Below are positions 27,819-36,508 of a stretch of DNA of 64,000 bases, in pieces. Origin of the DNA: Bradyrhizobium sp. CCBAU 51765 (GTDB lineage Bacteria; Pseudomonadota; Alphaproteobacteria; Rhizobiales; Xanthobacteraceae); the NCBI RefSeq assembly GCF_015291725.1, contig NZ_CP030038.1:7987001-8051000 (forward strand). The letters run 5' to 3'. Each line of letters starts with the position of its first letter. The first letter of the stretch is position 1. Both the position numbers and the translations under genes were made by a program. A model generated the notes under the pieces. It ran no database searches, was not told where the DNA came from, and was given only the letters and a program-made list of their open reading frames with translations.

Positions 27819-28742
27819 TCAGCCGTGGTACCGCTCGAGCAGGCTTCTTTCGACCTTGCAAATGTAGGTGTACTTCGGATTGACCACCTGCGTGCAGCGG
27901 GCTTCTGCGATCTGGCCGAGCAGCATGTAGCCTTCGGCTGCTGGAATCTTCCAGTCGTCCTCCATCCAGTAGACCATCTCCTCGAAAGCCATGCGCATCG
28001 CGTCTTCGAGCGGGCGGGCGCATCCCAGCGTGCAGATGTGGGTCGCGGTCTCGATGCGCGGATGATTCAGCCTCGCGGGGGCCTTGGCCAGCGAGACCTT
28101 GACGGTGAGATTGGCCGCGATCTCGATCGCGCCCATTCCGTTGCATTCGCCGTCGCCCTGGATGGCGTGACAGTCGCCCAGGAAGAGATGCGCGCCGTCC
28201 TTGTTGACGCGGAAGAAGATGCTGTTGCCCGTGGTGATCTCCTGGACGTCCATGTTGCCGCCATGCGTCCCGTTGTCGACGGTGAGAACCGCTCCGTGCA
28301 CAGGGGCGACACCGGCCACGCCGATCATCGGCTTGACCGGCAGGCGCAGATGCTCGTTCCAATGCACGTGGCCGTCCTTGACCTCGACGACGCGTGTCTG
28401 GATGCCGAATTCCTTGCGCCTGACCCAATCGGGAAACATGCCAATGCCCGGCCAGAGCGCCGTGAAGCCGAGTTTGTCGAGCTCCATGTTCACCACGTCG
28501 AGACGCAGCATGTCGCCCGGCTTTGCGCCGCGCACCTCGATCGGTCCGGTGGCACCGTTGACGAACGGCATCGTCACGTCCGCCTCGGTCAATTGCTGTC
28601 CGAGATGACGGATGGTGCCGTCATTGGCGTTGATGGCGCATTCCACCACGAAGGTTTCGCCGGGCTCGACACTAGCGATGAACTTGTCGTCGCCGGACAG
28701 CGCGTATTTGATGTTGCCGGCCTTGCTGATGCGCTTGGACAT
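27819..28742 (-). CDS. Acetamidase/formamidase family protein
   Basis: 307-residue FmdA/AmdA enzyme that hydrolyses small amides to ammonia and the acid. Family blocks are TGPIEVRGAKPGDMLRLDVV, APVHGAVLTVDNGTHGGNMD, KDGAHLFLGDCHAIQGDGECNG and a C-terminal EGYMLLGQIAEARCTQVVNP. The start follows GGAGAGACC. It is the last gene of a minus-strand cluster after an NMT1-type ABC transporter, so the transporter may import the amide or a related nitrogen compound. A paralogue lies at 32380-33348. Confidence 0.92.
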   Translation of the reverse strand: MSKRISKAGNIKYALSGDDKFIASVEPGETFVVECAINANDGTIRHLGQQLTEADVTMPFVNGATGPIEVRGAKPGDMLRLDVVNMELDKLGFTALWPGIGMFPDWVRRKEFGIQTRVVEVKDGHVHWNEHLRLPVKPMIGVAGVAPVHGAVLTVDNGTHGGNMDVQEITTGNSIFFRVNKDGAHLFLGDCHAIQGDGECNGMGAIEIAANLTVKVSLAKAPARLNHPRIETATHICTLGCARPLEDAMRMAFEEMVYWMEDDWKIPAAEGYMLLGQIAEARCTQVVNPKYTYICKVERSLLERYHG

Positions 28743-28815
28743 GGTCTCTCCATGGACATTTGCGGATGTGATGAGGTTGACGCGCGAAGCGGATGAGAGT
28801 CGCAGACGATCTTCC

Positions 28816-29667
28816 CTAGGCCCGCCGGCGCCAGGGCATCAGCAGCCGTTCGATCTTGCCGACCAGCCAGGTGAGAACCAGCGCGAGCACGATCGTCACG
28901 ACCAGCGCGGCGAAGACCTTGGGGATGATGTAGAGCGATCCGGCTTTGAAGATGGCGTGTCCCAGCCCCTCGGACGACGACATGAACTCGCCGACGATGG
29001 CCCCGATCAACGCGAAGCCGACCGTCAGCTTCAGCCCTGCGAAGATATCGGTGAGCGACGCCGGGATCACGAGCTTCCGGAAGATCTGGAATTTCGAGGC
29101 GCCGAGCGTCTTCATCAGATAGATCTGGTCGCCGTCGACGCCGACGGCTCCCTTGTAGGACGTTACCAGCGCGACGATCACCACCGACAGGGTCGACATT
29201 GCAACCTTCGAGACCAGTCCGGTGCCGAACCAGATGATCACGATGGGCGCGAGCGCGATGATGGGGATCGAGCCGAGCGCGATGACGAACGGTTCGACGA
29301 CCCGGGACACGAAACGCGAGTACCAGAGCGACAGGCCGAGCAGGGTGCCGACCAGGTTGCCCATGAAGAAGCCGAGCAGCGTCTCCGTGCCGGTGACCGC
29401 CGCATCACGCCACAGGCTGCCGTCCTGTGCCATCTGCACCAGGAAGCCCGCGATCGCCGACGGCGATCCGAACATGAAGGCGGCCGGGCTGCCCTTCGGC
29501 GTGGCGCGTTCCCAGACGACAAGAAGAGCGGCCAGAACGAGAGCTTGAGTCGCCAGCACGGCGATGCCGAAGCGCGCGCGCTTCCACTTTGCACGGGCCA
29601 CCGGCGACGGAACGCTTCCGGCGGGCTTCGACGCGTCAACCATGCTGGTCTCGATATCCGTCGTCAT
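28816..29667 (-). CDS. ABC transporter permease (SsuC/TauC family)
   Basis: 283-residue inner-membrane permease with about six hydrophobic helices (FGIAVLATQALVLAALLVVW first) and a cytoplasmic EAA-type loop GEFMSSSEGLGHAIFKAGS. It belongs to the nitrate/sulfonate/taurine-type BPD_transp_1 group. Its start overlaps the stop of the ATPase gene by 4 bp, so translation is coupled. It works with the ATPase and the solute-binding protein directly upstream. Confidence 0.92.
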   Translation of the reverse strand: MTTDIETSMVDASKPAGSVPSPVARAKWKRARFGIAVLATQALVLAALLVVWERATPKGSPAAFMFGSPSAIAGFLVQMAQDGSLWRDAAVTGTETLLGFFMGNLVGTLLGLSLWYSRFVSRVVEPFVIALGSIPIIALAPIVIIWFGTGLVSKVAMSTLSVVIVALVTSYKGAVGVDGDQIYLMKTLGASKFQIFRKLVIPASLTDIFAGLKLTVGFALIGAIVGEFMSSSEGLGHAIFKAGSLYIIPKVFAALVVTIVLALVLTWLVGKIERLLMPWRRRA

Positions 29668-30491
29668 TGGATCGCAACGTCGAGATCGGCCCAGATGCGC
29701 CGGACGTAGCGGCTGAAATCCGGGTTTTCGCGCAGCGAGATGACGTCGGCGCGATCGGAGCCGAGTTCGATCTCGTAAGTCGCCTTCACCGCAGTCGGCC
29801 GCCGCGTCAGCACGATGACGCGATCCGCGATCGAAACCGCCTCCTCAATGTCATGGGTGATGAGCAACATCGAGCGCCCGCCTTTGCGGACCAGACTGAC
29901 CATGTCACTCTCGATGAGCAGCTTGGTCTGAAAATCGAGCGCGGCGAACGGCTCGTCCAGGAGCAGCACGTCCGGGTCATTCACCAGCGTGCGCGCCAAC
30001 GCGACCCGCTGCCGCATACCGCCCGACAACGTCGCGGGATAGTGGTCCGCGAACCCATGCAGTCCAAGCTGGTCGAGCATGGCCCGGCTGCGGTCTTCGG
30101 CCTCGGCAGCAGGAACACCCCGGATCTCCAGGCCGAGCATGGTGTTGGCGAGCGCCGTGCGCCACGGGAACAGGAGGTCCTTCTGAAGCATGTAGCCGAC
30201 GTTCTGAGGCTGACCAACGACCTGACGGCCGTGCCAGCGGATGCGGCCGGCATCGGGCGCCAGCAGACCGCAGAGCGTGTTGAGCAATGTGGTCTTGCCG
30301 CAGCCGGAGGGACCGACAATGCTGACGATCTCACCCTTGCGCAGCGTCAGGCTGAGATCGGCAATCACCGGCACGACCTGCCCGTTGAGGTCGTAGCCTT
30401 TTGCGACGTGCTCGACGACGAGCGGAAGAGCAGTGCCGTTCACGGCCTCGCCCTGACCAGGCCTTGCGTGTGTGGCAGCCTCAACGCTCAT
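29664..30491 (-). CDS. ABC transporter ATP-binding protein (SsuB/TauB family)
   Basis: 275 residues from the ATG at 30491, which overlaps the stop of the solute-binding protein gene (ATGA). All ATPase motifs are present: Walker A GPSGCGKT (60-67), Q-loop Q103, signature LSGGM (155-159), Walker B LLLDE (176-180) and switch H213. It energises the permease encoded downstream. The group takes up sulfonates, nitrate, thiamine precursors or small organic nitrogen compounds; the nearby amidase favours the last. Confidence 0.94.
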   Translation of the reverse strand: MSVEAATHARPGQGEAVNGTALPLVVEHVAKGYDLNGQVVPVIADLSLTLRKGEIVSIVGPSGCGKTTLLNTLCGLLAPDAGRIRWHGRQVVGQPQNVGYMLQKDLLFPWRTALANTMLGLEIRGVPAAEAEDRSRAMLDQLGLHGFADHYPATLSGGMRQRVALARTLVNDPDVLLLDEPFAALDFQTKLLIESDMVSLVRKGGRSMLLITHDIEEAVSIADRVIVLTRRPTAVKATYEIELGSDRADVISLRENPDFSRYVRRIWADLDVAIQ

Positions 30492-31531
30492 TTCAGGCTG
30501 GCAATCGCCTTTTCGGCAAACGAGTTGTCGATGATCTGATCGAACGGGACTGATCCCTTGGCGTTGCCGAGGTAGATCTGCATGTCCATCAGGTTCTTCC
30601 ACTGATCCTGCTTGGTGATGACCGACTGCGCCGGGATGAGATATTTCAGCTCGGCGTCGATCGCCTTGTCGACGACGTCGCCGGGAAGATCGGGGAATTC
30701 CTTGCGGGCGACCTCCTTGGCGAAAGCGGGATCGGCGTAGGTCTTGCGCGAGGCCTCCTCGAAGGACGTGACCAGCGCCTGCACCATGGCAGGGTCCTTC
30801 TGGAGCGTCGAGGGCAGCACCATGATGCCGGTATTGCAGAACGGCCCGACATAGTTCGAGAAGTCGAACACGACCTTGGCGCCTTGAGCCTCCGCCGCGG
30901 CGACGCTCGGCTGATAGGCGACCGCCATGTCGGCCTGCCCGGCCAGCATCGCCGCGATCTCGGTGCCGGGATTGACCGGAACGATCGTGGCGTCGGTGCC
31001 CAGCTTCAGGCCGGCTTTCTCCAGCATCCGCTTGGTGACGCTGAAATTGGTGTTGGGCTCGGGCGAAGTGACGATCTTGAGACCCTTGAACTCCTTCGGG
31101 TCGGTGATCGGTTTGAGCGTCTTGGACACCCCAAAATAGTGCGCACGCTGCACGACCGTACCGACCACGACGCCGGGGCCGCCGTTCTCGCGGGAGATCT
31201 GCGCCATGGTCGCATCGCCAATCGCGAAATCTGCGGAGCCGCCGAGCACGGCCGCAAAGGTCTGGGTGTCGCCGCCGGCGGCGGTCACCTTCATGTCGAG
31301 ACCGTTCTTCTTGAAGATGCCGGCATGCATGCCGACGTAGAGGTTGATGTAGCCCAGATTGTGCACGGCCTCACTGAAGCGAACGGTCTTGAGCTCGGCG
31401 GCGGAGGCGATGCGGGATCCGAGCAGCGGCACGGCGCCGATTCCGGCGGCGACAACGGACGAGGCGGCAAGGAAGGTGCGGCGACTGAGCGCGCGGCTGC
31501 TCGGCGGAGCGGGACGAACATGGTCGGTCAT
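30488..31531 (-). CDS. ABC transporter substrate-binding protein (NMT1/SsuA-like), Tat signal
   Basis: 347 residues from the ATG at 31531 after GGAGAAGTC. A twin-arginine signal SRRTFLAAS (R17, R18) precedes a hydrophobic stretch and a cut near ASAAE. The mature protein has the NMT1/THI5-like fold: GYINLYVGMHAGIFKKNGL, GGSADFAIGDATMAQI, AMLAGQADMAVAYQPSVAAAE. First gene of the minus-strand cluster (binding protein, ATPase, permease, acetamidase). Tat export fits folded secretion. Ligand unknown, probably a small amide or heterocyclic nitrogen compound. Confidence 0.92.
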   Translation of the reverse strand: MTDHVRPAPPSSRALSRRTFLAASSVVAAGIGAVPLLGSRIASAAELKTVRFSEAVHNLGYINLYVGMHAGIFKKNGLDMKVTAAGGDTQTFAAVLGGSADFAIGDATMAQISRENGGPGVVVGTVVQRAHYFGVSKTLKPITDPKEFKGLKIVTSPEPNTNFSVTKRMLEKAGLKLGTDATIVPVNPGTEIAAMLAGQADMAVAYQPSVAAAEAQGAKVVFDFSNYVGPFCNTGIMVLPSTLQKDPAMVQALVTSFEEASRKTYADPAFAKEVARKEFPDLPGDVVDKAIDAELKYLIPAQSVITKQDQWKNLMDMQIYLGNAKGSVPFDQIIDNSFAEKAIASLK

Positions 31532-31837
31532 GGCGCTGACTTCTCCAGGGGATGCTGACGGGGCAGCCCAAAGACTAGGCGCCGACTGCACCGCATCAAG
31601 CCGAAATAAGCGACGCGATTTGCTTGCGATTTGGCGCGGCCCCTCAATATGTCACGCCATTGACGCAGAGTGCCGGTGCATGGCCTGCAGACGCGGCTTT
31701 GCTGCCCGCCGCATCATCGCGCTGCCGAATTCAGCACCGCGCGCGAATGGTTTTCGTCATTTCTGACATTTTGACTGCATAAAAGATTTGCAGGCCGCGT
31801 AGTGTGTAGCCACGCCGTCCGCGACGGCCGCACGCGA
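31532..31837. other. Intergenic region, nothing recognised
   Basis: 306 bp between the binding-protein gene, whose promoter must lie here, and the end of the OrfA-like gene. No RNA gene, repeat or coding frame is supported. Confidence 0.4.
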
Positions 31838-32218
31838 CTACGGATTGACGCGCACCGAGGAGAAGCGGCCAGTCAAGGCCCCTCCGCATTTTTCGGCCGC
31901 GATGCGGCTCGCCCGGGTCGGCTCGCGCGGCGGCGCCGGGGACTGCAAAGGAACCTCGTCCTTCCTGACGCCGCCATCCGCCTTGCGCAGAAGTTCGAAG
32001 AGATTATTGACCAGCCCGCGCAAACGCAGATTCTCCGATTTCAGATCGTTCATCCGCTGGACGGCGGGAACATCGAGCGTGCCGAAGTTGCGACGCCACC
32101 GGTAGAAGGTACGTTCCGTGATGCCGGCGGCCTTGCAGATTTCTGCAATGGACACCCCGGAACTCGCCTCGGCGAGCAGATGAATGATCTCATTCTCGGT
32201 GAATCGGGATCGCCTCAT
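31838..32218 (-). CDS. Stand-alone IS3-OrfA/Transposase_8-like HTH protein
   Basis: 126 residues from MRRSRFTENEIIHLLAEASS, with SGVSIAEICKAAGITERTFYRWRRNFGTL (HTH) and a leucine-zipper-like VQRMNDLKSENLRLRGLVNNLFELLRK. This is the DNA-binding OrfA half of IS3-type transposases. No OrfB, terminal repeats or frameshift partner is visible, and the C-terminal 45 residues (DEVPLQSPAPPREPTRASR onward) are not transposase-like. It diverges from the second formamidase. It is either an IS remnant or a domesticated regulator. Confidence 0.7.
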   Translation of the reverse strand: MRRSRFTENEIIHLLAEASSGVSIAEICKAAGITERTFYRWRRNFGTLDVPAVQRMNDLKSENLRLRGLVNNLFELLRKADGGVRKDEVPLQSPAPPREPTRASRIAAEKCGGALTGRFSSVRVNP

Positions 32219-32379
32219 CGTTCTCTCCATCGGCCCGTCATTTGCAGAGGCTCGAACGCCGGCCCCGCGCTGGGCCTGAGGTCAGTATAGCCGAAGGATT
32301 GCCGGCGCCTAGAATATCCGAGGACGATTTTGCCGATCGCAGCCGTGGCGATCCGGGGCGGATTGCTCTTGGAGCCAAA

Positions 32380-33348
32380 ATGCCGAATCGCTACGCCTGG
32401 AGTTGTCCAATGCAGCGCCGCCACGAGATACCCGCCACGCCCGAAAACATGGTGTGGGGCTATTTGGACTGCAACACGCCGCCTGTCCTCGAGGTCAATT
32501 CCGGCGACAGCGTCACACTGCATAGCTTCCCGGCCGGAGGAAAGGAGACGCTGCCGGACGATCGGTCTTTGGTCCCCGAAGACTACCTGCTCGCCCTGGA
32601 TACCATGCAGCCCGGGCCGGGGCCTCACTTCATTACCGGGCCTATCCATGTGCGCGGTGCCAATGTCGGCGATGCGCTCCAGGTCGACATCCTCGACGTC
32701 AAGGTGCGCCAGGACTGGGGCTTCGTGTCGGTCCTTCCCTTGCTCGGAACGCTGCCGGACGAGTTCACGGACTATGAAACGATCCATCCCAGGATCGACC
32801 GCAAGCGCGAGGTCTGCATCATGCCGTGGGGCACTGAGATCCCACTCGCTCCCTTTTTCGGCATCATCGCCACTGCCCCGCCACCGAGTTGGGGCCGCTG
32901 CGGCTCCCCCGTTCCGCGCTCGTTCGGCGGCAACATGGACAACAAGGAGCTGCGGGCCGGCACAACGCTGTATCTGCCGGTGTTCAACGAGGGCGCATTG
33001 TTCTTCGCCGGCGACGGCCACGGCGTGCAGGGCGACGGCGAAGTCTGCATCACCGCGCTCGAGACCGGCGTGACCGGGACATTCCGCCTGACCGTGCGCA
33101 AGGACATGGATATCAAATGGCCCTTTGCCGAGAGCGCGACACATCTCATGTCGATCGGCCTCGACGAGGATCTCGACGATGCCGCCAAGCAGGCGGTCCG
33201 GGAAATGGTCAAGCATGTCTGCGCACGGACGAACCGAACGCGCAACGAGGCCTACATGTTGTGTTCGCTGGCTGGCAATCTGCGCGTCACGCAACTCGTC
33301 GACGGCAACAAGGGCATCCATATGCTGTTGCCGAAGGCGCTGCTATAG
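32380..33348 (+). CDS. Acetamidase/formamidase family protein, second paralogue
   Basis: 322 residues from the ATG at 32380, with GGAG 5 nt upstream. Family blocks are FITGPIHVRGANVGDALQVDIL, PLAPFFGIIATAPP, SFGGNMDNKELRAGTTLYLP and GDGHGVQGDGEVC. It is only moderately similar to the protein at 27819-28742 and ends NKGIHMLLPKALL instead of the cysteine-rich tail, so it is an older paralogue, not a fresh duplicate. It diverges from the OrfA-like HTH gene. Confidence 0.9.
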   Translation: MPNRYAWSCPMQRRHEIPATPENMVWGYLDCNTPPVLEVNSGDSVTLHSFPAGGKETLPDDRSLVPEDYLLALDTMQPGPGPHFITGPIHVRGANVGDALQVDILDVKVRQDWGFVSVLPLLGTLPDEFTDYETIHPRIDRKREVCIMPWGTEIPLAPFFGIIATAPPPSWGRCGSPVPRSFGGNMDNKELRAGTTLYLPVFNEGALFFAGDGHGVQGDGEVCITALETGVTGTFRLTVRKDMDIKWPFAESATHLMSIGLDEDLDDAAKQAVREMVKHVCARTNRTRNEAYMLCSLAGNLRVTQLVDGNKGIHMLLPKALL

Positions 33349-33441
33349 CGGCCCGCCCAGGCACCGAAAATCAGTCTTAAAGCACGGGCTATCGCCGCTG
33401 TCCCCGCCATGCGTCGCCAGCAGCTTGACCTTCGCCCAATT

Positions 33442-33462
33442 ATGTAACATATAAAGTTACAT
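33442..33462. promoter_or_regulatory. Probable Rrf2 operator overlapping the start codon
   Basis: ATGTAAC (33442-33448) and GTTACAT (33456-33462) form perfect 7-bp arms around an A+T-only 7-bp spacer. The right arm contains the first bases of the Rrf2 start codon at 33461. Autoregulation is inferred. Confidence 0.6.
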
Positions 33463-33919
33463 GAGACGCGACTCCCGCCTATCCGGCGTGCTCCACGTGC
33501 TGCTCCACATGGCGCAGCAGCCGGGTCCCTTCACATCCGAGACTCTTGCCAGAGCGATGGACACCAATCCGGTGGTGATCCGGCGCATCATGGCGGGGCT
33601 GCGGGACCTTGGTTACGTGAGCTCCGAGAAGGGGCATGGCGGCGGCTGGATGCTCGCCTGCGACCTCTCGAAGGTGACGCTGCGCGACGTCTATGCCGCG
33701 CTCGGCAGCCCGTCGCTGCTGGCGATGGGCAACCGGACCGAGGCGCCCGGCTGCCTCGTCGAGCAGGCGGTCAATGCCGCGCTCGACCAGGCCTTTCACG
33801 ATGCGGAGGCACTTCTGCTGCGGCGCCTCGGCGAGGTGACGCTGGCGATGCTGGGCGAGGACCTGCGCAAGCGGCTCGGGCCTCGCAAGATCCACGACAT
33901 CAGCGCGCATCGCGCGTGA
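33461..33919 (+). CDS. Rrf2 family transcriptional regulator
   Basis: 152 residues. The N-terminal winged helix is RRDSRLSGVLHVLLHMAQ, ETLARAMDTNPVVIRRIMAGLRDLGYVSSEKGHGGGW, typical of Rrf2. It lacks the three-cysteine cluster motif of iron-sulfur members, so it is probably not an Fe-S sensor and resembles the YwnA-like group. No Shine-Dalgarno is visible because the start lies in the palindrome. The methyltransferase gene begins near its stop, a pairing seen elsewhere. Confidence 0.88.
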   Translation: MRRDSRLSGVLHVLLHMAQQPGPFTSETLARAMDTNPVVIRRIMAGLRDLGYVSSEKGHGGGWMLACDLSKVTLRDVYAALGSPSLLAMGNRTEAPGCLVEQAVNAALDQAFHDAEALLLRRLGEVTLAMLGEDLRKRLGPRKIHDISAHRA

Positions 33920-33945
33920 ACGGCTCCAGTCACGGGGACACCATC

Positions 33946-34629
33946 ATGACCGACATTCAAGCCGCATTCTCCGATCCGCAATTCGTGGCGAGGTACACGG
34001 AGGGGCCGCGGCGCTTCGTGCCGGGCTATGAGTCCATGCAGGCCATGACGGCAATTCTGCTGGCCGAGCGCGCGCGTGACGATGCGCGGGTCCTCGTGCT
34101 CGGCGCCGGCGGCGGCCTGGAGCTGAAGACGTTTGCGCAGGCGCATCCCGGCTGGCGCTTCGACGGCGTCGACCCGTCCGCGGCGATGCTGGCGCTGGCC
34201 GGGCGGACCCTGGGAGAGCTCGCGCCACGCGCACGCTTTCACGAAGGCTATATCGACGATGCCCCGGAGGGACCGTTCGACGGGGCCACCTGCCTCTTGA
34301 CCCTGCACTTCGTCGATGTCGCCGAGCGCCGCCGCATCGCCTCGGAGGTCCGCCGCCGCCTCAAGCCGGGCGCAGCCTTCGTGATCGCGCATCTGAGCGC
34401 GCCGGATGGCGAGACCGAACGTCCGCGATGGCTGTCGCGGTACTCCGCGTTCCTGGCGGCGTCCGGCGTCGAGCCCGAGCAGGCAGCGGCTGCGAAGGAT
34501 GCTGTCACCAATCATCTGCGCATTCTGGCGCCCGCGCAGGACGAGGCGATCTTGCGCGAGGCCGGCTTCTCCGAGCCGACACTGTTCTACACCGGTTTCG
34601 CCTTCCGCGGCTGGGTGGCGTACGCCTGA
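33946..34629 (+). CDS. Class I SAM-dependent methyltransferase
   Basis: 227 residues from the ATG at 33946 after GGGGACACCATC; a GTG at 33916 overlapping the Rrf2 stop is an alternative start. Motif I is VLVLGAGGGLELKTF, followed by FDGVDPSAAML and a C-terminal YTGFAFRGWVAYA. The Rossmann fold is complete. It methylates an unknown small molecule. The conserved pairing with Rrf2 suggests it is expressed when the Rrf2 ligand is sensed. Confidence 0.88.
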   Translation: MTDIQAAFSDPQFVARYTEGPRRFVPGYESMQAMTAILLAERARDDARVLVLGAGGGLELKTFAQAHPGWRFDGVDPSAAMLALAGRTLGELAPRARFHEGYIDDAPEGPFDGATCLLTLHFVDVAERRRIASEVRRRLKPGAAFVIAHLSAPDGETERPRWLSRYSAFLAASGVEPEQAAAAKDAVTNHLRILAPAQDEAILREAGFSEPTLFYTGFAFRGWVAYA

Positions 34630-34645
34630 GACGTCACAGCCTTCC

Positions 34646-35149
34646 TCAGCGATCGACCGGCACGCCAGGGCCGAGATGATACCGACTCGAGAAGAACACC
34701 AGCGGCGTGGAGTCACGGTGGTCGCAGCCCGAGACTTCAGCGATGATGAGCGTGTGGTCGCTGACCTCGACGTGCCGTGTGACCTCGCAGGCGAACCAGG
34801 CCATGCAGCCGGACAGGCGCGGCAGGCCGTCAACGATCTCGTAATGCGGTGCCGCGCCGGTGTTCGGCTGGCTCGCGAAATGCCGCGACAGATTCCGGCC
34901 GTGATCCGGCAGGACGTTGACGCAGTAACGTCCCGTCGCCGAGATCGCCCGAAGCATGCGGCCGGGCATGACGGAGACCAGCACGGTTGGTGGCGAAAGG
35001 CTGACGGTGACGAAACTGTTCGCGGTCATGCCACAGACAGAACCGTGCTCGTCCAACGCGGTCAGCACGGCGACGCCGGTCGCAAAGCGCGATGCGGCCT
35101 CGCGGAACGAGGCGGGATTGACGCGGGGCATGTCGCTTCTTGACTGCAT
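34646..35149 (-). CDS. Flavin reductase domain protein (StyB/HpaC-like)
   Basis: 167-residue FMN-binding split-barrel flavin reductase: FREAASRFATGVAVLTALD, GMTANSFVTVSLSPPTVLVSV, GRYCVNVLP and FFSSRYHLGPG. It supplies reduced FAD to a partner monooxygenase. It lies 6 bp after the StyA-like gene on the same strand, so they form one transcription unit. StyB of styrene degraders has similar length and context. Confidence 0.9.
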   Translation of the reverse strand: MQSRSDMPRVNPASFREAASRFATGVAVLTALDEHGSVCGMTANSFVTVSLSPPTVLVSVMPGRMLRAISATGRYCVNVLPDHGRNLSRHFASQPNTGAAPHYEIVDGLPRLSGCMAWFACEVTRHVEVSDHTLIIAEVSGCDHRDSTPLVFFSSRYHLGPGVPVDR

Positions 35150-35155
35150 CGAACT

Positions 35156-36406
35156 TCACGCAATCGCCCTGACCGACTCTGGCGGCGCCGACATGCGTTC
35201 GATCCAGGCCTGGATGCGCTGCGGCGTGGAGATGCGGTCCCACTGCCGGTCCGGATAGTTGAAATTCTCCGTGAACTCGTTCGCCAGTGCCGGATTCTGG
35301 CTCATCGCGCCGATCAGCATGCCCAGCGCTTCCGTCGGCGGCTGCAGCATCACATTGGTCCAGCGCGAGGCCGCCAGCACGCGGTCCTGCCGCTTCAGGT
35401 CGATCTTCTCGCAGAGGCGCGCGTCGAGCGCATCGGCGTTGACGATCTCTTCGCCGAGCACGAAGGCCGCATAGGAGGCGACATTGGCGCCCTGGCCCAT
35501 CATGGGATCGACGATGGCATGGACGTCGCCGAGCGCGATCGCGCATTTGCCGTCGTCGAATTCGACCACCGTGTTGCGCACCGTCGGGACGACGCCCCCT
35601 TGCAGCAGATCCTGCGGCTGCGCGAGATCGAAGCGGGCGGTATCGATGCGGTCGTAAGTGGTCGGGTGATGCTTCTCCAGCTTGCCCAGCAATACCTTCA
35701 GGAAGTGCTTCGGGTTGTCGTCGTAGCTGAGCGTCGCCAGCTCCTCCATGTCGCCACCAGGGACATTCTCCATCAGCAGCGCGTTGGCAATCCCGCCGAA
35801 CGTAATGGTCGGGATCACGATCATCTCGCCATGCCCGGGAGAGACCGAAAGCGTGACGTTCATGGGATCGGGCTGCCGCACGCCGGTGTAGAGCCCGACG
35901 CACAGCCGCCGCTGCGGCTGCGAATAGGGCGTGTGCTCCGGCCGGTAGGTGAACAGCTGGCCCAGCGGCCCCTTGCCGGTGGAGACGACCAGGAGGTCGA
36001 AGCGCGCGACCAGCGAACGGATGTCGCGCTCCTCGATGCGGCGATATTCGAGCCTGCCGCCGCGCGTCGTGAAGTCCTGCATCAGGGCGGGAAGATAGAT
36101 CCGGTAATCGACGGCGCGGCTTGGCTTGGAGAAGTCGCCGCGAAAGCGCAGCGGCTGCGGAAAATTGAAGACGTGGTCGTGGTAGTAGTAATGGTCTTTC
36201 GGATCGGGCCAGTGATTGACGCCGAGATAGCCCTCGCGTGCGAGCGTCACGTGGTGATGCGCGACGGTGTTGAGCAGCCGGATGTTGCGGTAGTCCTCGG
36301 GCGGCCGGTCGGTGATGACCGTGACGTCCACGCCATGCTTTTGCAGGTAGAGCGCGAGATGCAGGCCGGCGATGCCGGCGCCGACAATTCCGATATGGCT
36401 TGCCAC
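35156..36406 (-). CDS. Styrene/indole monooxygenase-like FAD-dependent oxygenase (StyA family)
   Basis: 416 residues, the usual size of StyA. The N-terminal dinucleotide motif is GAGIAG (9-14). The body has RNIRLLNTVAHHHVTLAREGYLG, a long YYYHDHVFNFPQPLRFRGDF block and CAIALGDVHAIVDPMMGQGAN (FAD ribityl binding), all typical of styrene monooxygenase oxygenase subunits. With FADH2 from the adjacent reductase it should epoxidise a vinyl-aromatic or indole-type substrate. No StyC/StyD genes lie nearby, so use in styrene degradation is doubtful. A LysR gene diverges from it. Confidence 0.88.
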   Translation of the reverse strand: MASHIGIVGAGIAGLHLALYLQKHGVDVTVITDRPPEDYRNIRLLNTVAHHHVTLAREGYLGVNHWPDPKDHYYYHDHVFNFPQPLRFRGDFSKPSRAVDYRIYLPALMQDFTTRGGRLEYRRIEERDIRSLVARFDLLVVSTGKGPLGQLFTYRPEHTPYSQPQRRLCVGLYTGVRQPDPMNVTLSVSPGHGEMIVIPTITFGGIANALLMENVPGGDMEELATLSYDDNPKHFLKVLLGKLEKHHPTTYDRIDTARFDLAQPQDLLQGGVVPTVRNTVVEFDDGKCAIALGDVHAIVDPMMGQGANVASYAAFVLGEEIVNADALDARLCEKIDLKRQDRVLAASRWTNVMLQPPTEALGMLIGAMSQNPALANEFTENFNYPDRQWDRISTPQRIQAWIERMSAPPESVRAIA

Positions 36407-36488
36407 GTGACTCCCCCCCGATTGCTTGTTTTGAGGGAGCCTAGCGGCCCGACCTGTTGCGCACTACGGAATATATGGGATATCATTT

Positions 36489-36503
36489 ATTCCGGATCGG
36501 AAT
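36489..36503. promoter_or_regulatory. Candidate LysR operator (ATTCCG-N3-CGGAAT)
   Basis: A 15-bp palindrome ending 5 nt before the LysR start, in the divergent promoter region of the styrene-monooxygenase-like operon. The position suits autorepression; assignment is inferred. Confidence 0.45.
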
Positions 36504-36508
36504 GAATT

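Noticed and set aside
31838..32218. Complete IS3 insertion sequence
   Set aside because: No OrfB, terminal inverted repeats or target duplication could be found around the OrfA-like gene.
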